Assembly: GCF_009017415.1 (NCBI RefSeq)
Contig: NC_092404.1
Location: 558,001 to 622,000 of the forward strand
Direction of reading: 5' to 3'
DNA length: 64,000 bases
Source of the DNA: Aspergillus flavus
Taxonomy: Eukaryota > Ascomycota > Eurotiomycetes > Eurotiales > Aspergillaceae
Shown piece by piece: positions 56,605 through 64,000 of this stretch; the first letter of the stretch is position 1, and the number at the start of each line of letters is the position of its first letter. Both the position numbers and the translations under genes were made by a program. The notes under the pieces were generated by a model, which had not been told where the DNA came from, ran no database searches, and saw nothing but the letters and a program-made list of their open reading frames with translations.

Positions 56605-58271
56605 CTATTTCTTCTTCGAATCCGGCTCAACTGTCCCTTCATTCTCCAAGCGTTGCGCCACAATCATCTGCGCAATGGCATCCTCCGTCTTCAGATACGT
56701 GCGACTTCCCTGAAGGAACCAAAAGCCGACAGATACCACCAGCATTACTCCAAAGACGGCAATGGCGTAGTTCATATCACCCGCCGGTGGATTCGGTGAA
56801 CCAGGGAAGAAGAAGAATACCGTTGTGATGGCACAGTAGATAATGCTGATCCAGTTCAGAGGCTTGCCCCATCGCCCAAGATTGAATTGGCCCGGTGGCA
56901 GTTTATCCCGTCCGACGACGAGCAGAGCGGCGATGGGCATGCCGTAGGAGATGGTGAGGGCGATTGTGCTCACACTGAGAATGGCTTCGAGCACGGTATT
57001 TGCGAAAAGATACAGGATTCCGACCAAAGCGATTAGAACGCCCTGGAACCAGAGTGACCGCGCGGGCACTCTCCACACGGGGTCCACGTGGCTGAGGTAG
57101 CCGCTCCAGGGTAACCCGCCGTCGCGCGCAAATCCCCATGTCAAGCGAGATGCGGTGGTTAGGATACCGATGCCTTGTCCCAGGCCGTTAAAGATAAATA
57201 ATGCGATCAATGTCGCGCCGCCTTTCAATCCGATCGTCTCGAGCATCAATTCAATGAAAGGTAGTCCGCTGGGTGAGTCGACCACCTTATCGACATCCTG
57301 GATACAGAATAGACAGACAACCATGAAGATAAAACCGGTGACGGCACCAAGCAGCACAGCCAACCAAATAACTCTAGGGGCGTTCTTGCGGGGTGCAGGG
57401 ATTTCTTCCACCATGTGAATGACCGCGTCGAAAGCTGTCAAACCGTACGCGGCCTGGACCAGTCCCGTAAACCACACTACACCATCGCTCCAGCCGGTCT
57501 GGTTTATCCATTTGCCGAAGACGAAGGACGCGGGCTGGAAAGATAGATCCTTCTTTACTCCGACCGAGATAAGCAAAACCAGCGACAAAATGACAAATAA
57601 CGCGGTGAACCAGACACCGACGAAATTATTGATCCAGGGGAGGATTTTGTCCCTCCGGCACCCGACCACATTGATCACGGTCAAGAGAAGGACACAGCCG
57701 ATGTAGACGAGGAATTCCAGCCACCCGGTCCCAGCTCCTTCCCACGTCGGCTCGAACATGACCTTCATGCCAAGAAGAAACTCGGTCATGAAGGCGATTT
57801 GTGACGCGGTCAACGTCCACCAGCCGAAGGTGTTGATCCACGCGCACATGTACGAAGCAAAGCGACCCAAGGGGGTATCCCATAGTCGAAAGACCCAGTA
57901 CGCCTGACCCAGCGCGGTCGGCATGCTACTGGCGAGCTCGCCAAGAGATAGGGCGACACAGAGGTTACATGCTGTGACCAGAACGAGACCCCAGAGAATA
58001 GCGACAGCGCCGCCGTTGGTTAAACCGCTGCTGAGATCCTGAGCAAAAGTTGAATATGTTCCTAGACATTTTGTTAGTAACTTCTGTCATTCCCGATGCA
58101 ACGAAGTCCGTCCATACCTAGGACGCAGAATGCCAAGGCTAGCATGCTCCACAGGTCGAATTTGCGCGTGAGGGCCTGGTCATGGCCCATCGCAGCGAGA
58201 TCGTGAGCATCTTGCACATCTTGATCGACCAAGTGCGGTTTAAGGGGTTGGGAGTTGGATTCCAGGTCCAT
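56605..58271 (-). CDS. APC-family amino acid / choline permease
   Basis: Two exons on the minus strand, 58118-58271 and 56605-58061, joined across a 56-nt intron (GTATGG...TCTAG); 536 residues. It is a multi-pass plasma-membrane transporter (about 12 helices) of the amino acid-polyamine-choline superfamily, in the fungal amino acid/choline group. Hallmarks are the first helices (LALAFCVLGTYSTFAQ and LTNGGAVAILWG), LSLGELASSMPTALGQAYW, the conserved FDAVIHMVEEIPAPRKNAP loop, a helix-8 region RLTWGFARDGGLPWS and a hydrophilic charged C-terminus (EPDSKKK). It is a distinct, less intron-rich relative of the permease at 40940-42808. Substrate is unknown. The long purine/poly-T upstream region (about 58652-58671) is presumably its promoter. 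Confidence 0.93.
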
Positions 58272-61200
58272 ACGGAGATTTAATCACGTATGACAAGTTG
58301 ATGAGAGTTCAGCCAAGGGGTGGACGAGTTGATTTGATGGGCAAGTGGTGTACCCTCCTGTCCATTTTCTGCGCGTAATTTTTCTAAAGGGAAAATCTTC
58401 CAAGAAGCTGAGGCCGGGGGTTCATATATCAAACCGGGCAGCTATACACAGAGAGGGGAAGTAAGGAGGAAGAGTCCCCGGACGTTTTCGCACCCCCTCA
58501 CGTTTAGGAAAGGATCATTCGTCGGGGGAAATTGGGTGCAGATGATTATCGAGGAGTTTAATCAGTGGAATTGGTCATGGTAGCGATCTTCATCAGTCAC
58601 TGATAGGCAAGAATGATAAGTCGCGGTTGAAAATCGTGACGTTGGGCACTCTTTTTTTTTTTTTTTTTTTTCCCCTTTAATTTTTCCGGCCCGTAAAAAG
58701 TTTGCGGGGTTTTTTTGTGTTAAACTCGGCAGGACATCCTAAGTGGGGATGGCGCTGTTTCGCTGCCTTTCAGCCACTGCAGCCATGGTTCTTCTACTCC
58801 CAGTATCACGGTTACATCTTGCGCTCTACTTCTGTGTACCAGGACAAGAACACCGGTGCGAGGGAATATTCCACGCCAGTCATTTCAGAAAAAATCCTCT
58901 ACAATTCTGCTACTATAAGATGCGCTCCTTTTTCCTCTACACACGCGATTTATGGATGCATGCATTCAGCTGTCCTCAGCCGCACCGTGATAAGGGTGGA
59001 CACACATACGGGAGATGTATGAGTTGGTATCAGCTCTCCAAAGTCAATCAGCGAAACTTCGCCACGTCCCGATTAGGAAAGTCTATGCGGAACGTGATAA
59101 GCCCTGATTGTCGATCCGTCGACTGTCTCCAACCCCCGCGATAACACAAAGAGAATCCAAAGACCAATGCATCTTGACTCAGTGGCGTAAACACGCAGGT
59201 GAGAACGTCAGACACCGAGACCTTCTTGTTCTCGTGGCCAGCCTGTGTATGACCGTGTCGCATTCTCCTACGAAGATCGGCACGGACTCATCTTACATCA
59301 GTAGCCTGACTTAGGCCAAACCTTGATGATAGCCGACATCCGTCTGGGAAGGAGCCCTGGAAATGCGGGGAAGCTCCAGGCAACCAAAAATATTGCTTGT
59401 CACCGACACCTTCTTGCCCATGGGGGTCTGGCCGTTCAAGATTAGTATTAACGGTTCATGGCTTGGGTATAGCGTATGGGGTAGCCATCCTATTGAGAAA
59501 CTTCAATATCTTGACTTAACAATATGGTCTCTCGTTGGGATTACAGTTTCCTGCGGATATTTGTGCCTGCAGATGTCGTCTTCTCCTGCCCTACAGGGAA
59601 AGGATAAGAAGGGACTTCCAAGAATTCATTGAACAGTTCTTCCTCGGAATTGGGCCGCTCTCGGATACCAGTGGAACTAGTTGATGCAGTAATGGACCAA
59701 GCACGTAACAATATAGCCAGCCTTATCTGAATTGGGTAAGAATAAATGCGGAGCTAAACAGCTATATATCAACTGAAAATATTGCCAAAAGTCAATTGGA
59801 CCTAGTGCCCGAGCAAACCGCCACTTTTTCAGTTCCCTTTACGCCGAGCTTCATGCAACAATCCATATGGATGCTACTTCCTCCTGGGAGCCGAGCTCAC
59901 TACGCTTACATCTTCTGCCCTAGTTTATACTTAGCATTCTCAATATACCTGACATTTAACAGATATATGCGCAGCAAATATTGCTGGCATCCAACAGGGT
60001 CTCCCCAAAACCGCTTCATCTAGATTTGAAACGCCGCTACTGTGGCTCACCTTCATGCACCGTGTTCCTGCAGACACCGAATAGGAAGGTTCATGCGATA
60101 CTACTGCTCAAAAGTGGAGACCACATGGGGTACATGTTAGACTCGCAGCTAGAACTCTTTTCGGATCTTCCAAGGCTTCCTTTGATATATCGAGCCAATC
60201 AAGCGCTGTTTGGGCTGAGATATGGTTGCCCTAATGCCTCACAGAAACACCTATATGCGATTTATATCACTACTATTCACATTCGTTGTCATTGTTATCA
60301 TTACTATCTGATCCTATCGTGGAGTAAACCAAGAAACTCACTGAGCGCATGCATACTTATCCGAAGGGGGAAGGTTCAAGCTATATGGATCCGAGATTGA
60401 TCAGGCTCCAACACAGATGGGAATTCAGCGCGACGACTTTTGTCCTTCTTCAACTGTGATTGATTTCAACTACTCAGTATTCCCTCAATCCGTAACGTCT
60501 CCAAATTACCTAGCAGCAAGATCAGAAATTATTTAGGAAAGGTGGGCGCCGACACTCAGGTTGGCTAGCCTTCACAGCATCTCGCACTACTCCTCGCTGC
60601 AACTGTTCTTTGGTCAAGTACAGTGAAACCCCCAAGCTAATTATAAGGACAGGCTCAACTGCGACACTAATGTTAAACAGCGTCTACACTGCTTTAGAAC
60701 GCAATGACCGATCATCCATCCTTGTGTATGCTACCGCGTCTATGAGTCACAATGTTGGGGGTTGAGATAAACATCAAATCATGCATTTTGCAGTTCAGTT
60801 TCTCTAGGTATCTTAGCTATGCTAAAATGGCAAGACCGATTCTGATAGCAAGACCCCATCTGTCTCCGTTAGCGGATTGCTCAGCGTCTAATACTAGAGG
60901 TTAAAAGCCAAAAGAATCTTCAAGCGGCTAATCATAACAGGATACTTCAAAATTCGGCGTACATGGTGACATTTGCTCAACTGAATATTACCCAGGTATG
61001 CTTTATAATAATAGGAACCGAGAGGCATACTTGTTTTGACAAGCTGTGGCAGCTGGCAAGGGATTAACAAGTCATGAGACCAGTTACAACCAAGAGTACA
61101 TACAAAGGTTGCATTGACACTGATTTAGTGAGGTATCCCAGAATTAGGAAACGTAGAGCTATATGTTTTGACATTATTATAGTCCTAGTCGAGTTACATA

Positions 61201-62095
61201 AACTGCATTACCAGGCTGCTCCAAATAACCAGCGCCCCATTCTAATACTAATTGAGTATGCAGTGGAAGCGCTTCATGATCAAACGGGTAGATCACTAAG
61301 CCTAATCTGGATGTCAACACTAGGCCAAGATAGGTAATCCTGTCGAGGAAATAGCTAGGCTCCTCATTGCTTTCCAGTGCTCCATGCTCGCACGGCTAAT
61401 TTGCAGATCGAATGATGAATTCAGGTCTAATTGGCCACCGCGTCCTATATTCATCTCCACGGGCCCTTCTACTTTCGGCCACTGTACACAGATTGCGAAA
61501 GGTGATAGCTATACTTAACATGGATTATGATTGGATAGCACTCCGTGAGCATGCAAATTCAATTCACATGGATGCCTGAGGAATGCATATATCGATCGAA
61601 TATACTTTTACGACATTGTCAGCGTTATCCTAGCACGAATAAAAGGGAAAGGCAGTTTTACCCAGCATCATGTGCTAGCCAGGTGGCAGGTGTCATGTGT
61701 TGTTCAACAGTATACCTTCCCTCCTGGCCAGTAATTATGATGGTAACGAGGGCTCAACGTGTGTGCAGTTGTAGTACTTTCAACAGATTAGTGACAATTT
61801 ACATACGCACGAATCACATCACTTGAAGACAAACACTTTGCAACTTCACATACACATACTCTGTTGTCATATATAACCTTCCATATAGCATTATATACTA
61901 TCATATACAAGGCTCATCTCGACCGAAATATATAATTTCACTAACTCTGTTAGGCGAGCCCCTCCTAAATATCCAACCGGATCCATCACGTGCAGAAATA
62001 TATAAGCAAGAATATACAACACCAACCCTAAACAGCGTTAAGCACCTCCCACCTATCTTCCCCTATAGTATCACTGAAGACATGATTATAGAAAA
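58272..62095. other. 3.8 kb gene-poor stretch
   Basis: It begins with the permease promoter, including a 20-nt thymine run at 58652-58671. No gene could be supported from 58690 to 62090. Frames of 60-139 codons at 58743-59144, 59363-59632, 59796-60400 and 61074-61337 (all +) show no domain or codon-use support. The sequence looks like non-coding or old decayed DNA. Confidence 0.4.
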
Positions 62096-62821
62096 TCAAC
62101 TTTGCTTTTCAAACTTGACACTCTTTCCGTCCATCTTCTTAATTTTCAGAGCCTCAATGTCAACGCCGGGAACAGTACGTACCTAGACACAACATTAACC
62201 ACACACTCTTTATAACAAGAGGGGTTTTTTTTTTTAATAAAAAAAAAAAAAAGAGAGAACTACATTCAAGGCAACAAGATGACTGAATTGCGGAATAGTA
62301 CTTCTCGCATAAACACTAGTCCCACAATTCCTACAGAAATAATGGGGGACCTGTTCGGAAGCAAAGCGATAAGCCTGCTCGTCAGAAAGTTAGCCAAGAT
62401 AATAATACCCTGCATAAAAAGGACCCAGTGCAATGACGCAACAAAGATTCTTAGGATTAATAATAATAACAACAAAAGAGGACGAAAAAGGTAAATAGAA
62501 AAAGAAAACAACCTTCACAGAGTCCTCCCTCGGAAACTCAAAATCGTCTATTTTCGGATAAACCAGTAAATAGCCATTAATATGGCAAATGGAGCCTGCG
62601 TCATTCGGGGATAAAATTAGCCCAGATAGGGAAGAATTAGGCGTAAATGCCGCATGCCAGAATTCGGTTTAATTGCCGACGGTGAGATAAATGGGATTAG
62701 TTAGGTTAAACCTACAGTTACACTGGACGACCTCCTGTTCCTCAATCGGTGGCGATAATGAAAAGGTGTACTTGACTTGGCCACAGTGGCAACTTCCGGC
62801 GTATGACTTGGCTTCTGCCAT
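62096..62821 (-). CDS. GFA-domain (glutathione-dependent formaldehyde-activating/CENP-V-like) protein
   Basis: Four short exons on the minus strand: 62716-62821, 62513-62595, 62264-62374 and 62096-62182, with introns of 120, 138 and 81 nt; 128 residues. Splices were found by reading the protein pattern across phase, and all close in frame. Zinc-ligand Cys residues of the GFA fold are present: Cys11 and Cys13 (SCHCGQVKY), Cys34, Cys36 and Cys39 (CNCSICHINGY), and a pair in HYFCRNCGTSVYARS. The long second intron is anchored by a GCTAAC branch site 13 nt before its AG. The C-terminus (VDIEALKIKKMDGKSV) is as in small fungal GFA proteins. The family includes glutathione-dependent formaldehyde-activating enzyme and many proteins of unknown substrate; cytosolic. 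Every exon is under 115 nt. Confidence 0.85.
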
Positions 62822-63972
62822 TGATGGGGGTGCTTAGGCGTCTGAGAATGTTGTTATCGCTAGGATCGCGAGAGGATCTACGTGTGGGGTTCGGGGGGGT
62901 CTTTTATACTCGGCAGAATCGGTTGCTACTATTATTATGGCAGGGACCCCTGCTCGTATTGGATGGTACCACCAAGCCACTCAACGTGTGAATTTAGTGG
63001 TTAGTGCTGATGTGAGAGGGATCTAGGTCTGGCGACTGCTGAGCCGCAATGCTAACAGCTATGAAGGCAGCTACTAATCGAAACTGAGTTTATTGGTAAA
63101 ATGGGAGAGAGCACTGGCCACCTGAGAGCTAAGCTAGAGCTCTGGGAGCTCGACGGGTTTCCCCTTAAGGTTAATAAGATAGCTCGGCCGGCAACTTCGG
63201 CTTTCCTAGAAGACACATACCTTGATCGTAGCTCTGGTGAAGTCTCTTAATAAGCTGCTTATCAGCGTGTCCTGAATCCTCTACATCTCCTGATTTTATC
63301 GGTTCAAACGAAAGCACGCTGATCGTGGATTCGTGGAATGTAATGGCCTTGGTGTAGGGCTACGACGAGGTGTCCAAGGCAGAAGAAGCTGGTTAATTTG
63401 GTAAGAGGGTATATCATGAGGTCTCCAATTTGATCGACATTTCTACAGTGGAGAGCTCCAGTGCAATAGTCAAACGTAGGCTTCAATGCAAGGGGGCGGA
63501 GGAGTGCAGGTTAACCGCCGGGGTTTGAGTCTGAAGCAGGTGCTTATTTATTCTCTTGCAGCCGCCAGCATCAAGTTGCATCATATACAATCATAGTTTC
63601 GCAACATGCATGGTTCGGCAGAGCTGTAAATGCTCACAGGGTCAAAGGACAGGCTGATGATCTGAAGAAACGGTCCCATTAACGTTCAAGATGCTCTCAT
63701 AGTTAACATTCCATACAGGCTGGATTCCCCACCCCCTACGTTGTTGGTTCCACTCTGAACATTCCACATCCTTGCTTCCCGTCTGGGTGTGTGAAAGTCC
63801 CAAGCAATTGCTCGATAGAATAGCCAAGTAACCTAGCACCAGCGTAGCTGCTATTTAATATGCGGTGCAACGCACCGTATTTCACATGTGTAGTGCTAAT
63901 ATCTCCCCGATCCCTTTTCTTCCCTTCATACCTCGGAGCCGACTTTGTCAGTCTTCGTCACCATAGTCCAAG
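62822..63972. promoter_or_regulatory. Divergent promoter between GFA gene and right-edge gene
   Basis: About 1.15 kb upstream of both the GFA gene (-) and a putative gene at the right edge (+). No coding exon was recognised in it. Confidence 0.45.
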
Positions 63973-64000
63973 ATGACTGACACCGCAGATATCAAGAATC
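63973..64000 (+). CDS. Start of a gene cut by the window edge
   Basis: An ATG at 63973 follows a pyrimidine-rich leader and a CCAAG context, and opens a frame reading MTDTADIKN to the window end. The context suggests a true start, but only nine codons are visible, so the product cannot be identified. Confidence 0.4.

Noticed and set aside
59796..60400. Two overlapping plus-strand frames of 75 and 139 codons
   Set aside because: No domain, no consistent splice model, and codon use looks random.

Overview
This window is from a filamentous ascomycete, most likely an Aspergillus or a close relative in the Eurotiales. The reasons are protein-coding genes split by short introns (mostly 39-90 nt, GT...CTAAC/CTAAT...AG), the gene families present (Zn2Cys6 regulator, SREBP-type bHLH, sedolisin protease, mannitol 2-dehydrogenase, SRPK-like kinase, fungal rhodopsin-like membrane protein), and long gene-poor spacers with homopolymers and microsatellites. 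No rRNA, tRNA, CRISPR array or intact transposon was recognised. I rebuilt exon structures by hand by matching reading phase across splice sites; most close exactly.

Left part (1-24 kb): a Fet4-type low-affinity metal permease (+), an NmrA-like NAD(P)-binding protein (+), a bHLH factor resembling SrbB (+) behind a 3.3 kb spacer, a short Thr-rich hypothetical protein (+), a RidA-family protein (-), a Zn2Cys6 transcription factor (-), a gamma-glutamylcyclotransferase-like protein (-), a 1195-residue RNA-end-processing fusion protein (-), an SRPK-like kinase with a one-base frame break (-), and a secreted CBM14 chitin-binding protein (-).

Middle part (24-43 kb): a gene-poor stretch, a small coiled-coil plus H-type-lectin-like gene (+), a minisatellite followed by a repeat/coiled-coil protein (+), a patch of decayed coding sequence that includes a tetraspanin-like relic (31.8-33.7 kb), a secreted copper amine oxidase (+), mannitol 2-dehydrogenase (-) and an APC-family permease with an 11-nt microexon (-).

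Right part (43-64 kb): a rhodopsin-like membrane protein with an unresolved last junction (+), a multi-pass membrane protein of unknown function (+), a pseudogene for a seven-bladed PLL-like beta-propeller lectin (+), a sedolisin tripeptidyl-peptidase (+), a cysteine-rich GPI-anchored protein (-), a second APC-family permease (-), a long gene-poor stretch, and a four-exon GFA-domain gene (-) that is hard to see because every exon is short. A new gene probably starts in the last 28 bases.

Taken together this is a mosaic of nutrient uptake (iron, amino acids/choline), extracellular catabolism (amine oxidase, sedolisin), polyol metabolism and cell-surface proteins, with no biosynthetic cluster. 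The most notable items are the 2H + EEP + poly(A)-polymerase-like + MJ1316/DUF504 fusion, and the decayed loci whose inferred stop codons are mostly G-to-A or C-to-T changes, as expected of RIP or cytosine-deamination decay.
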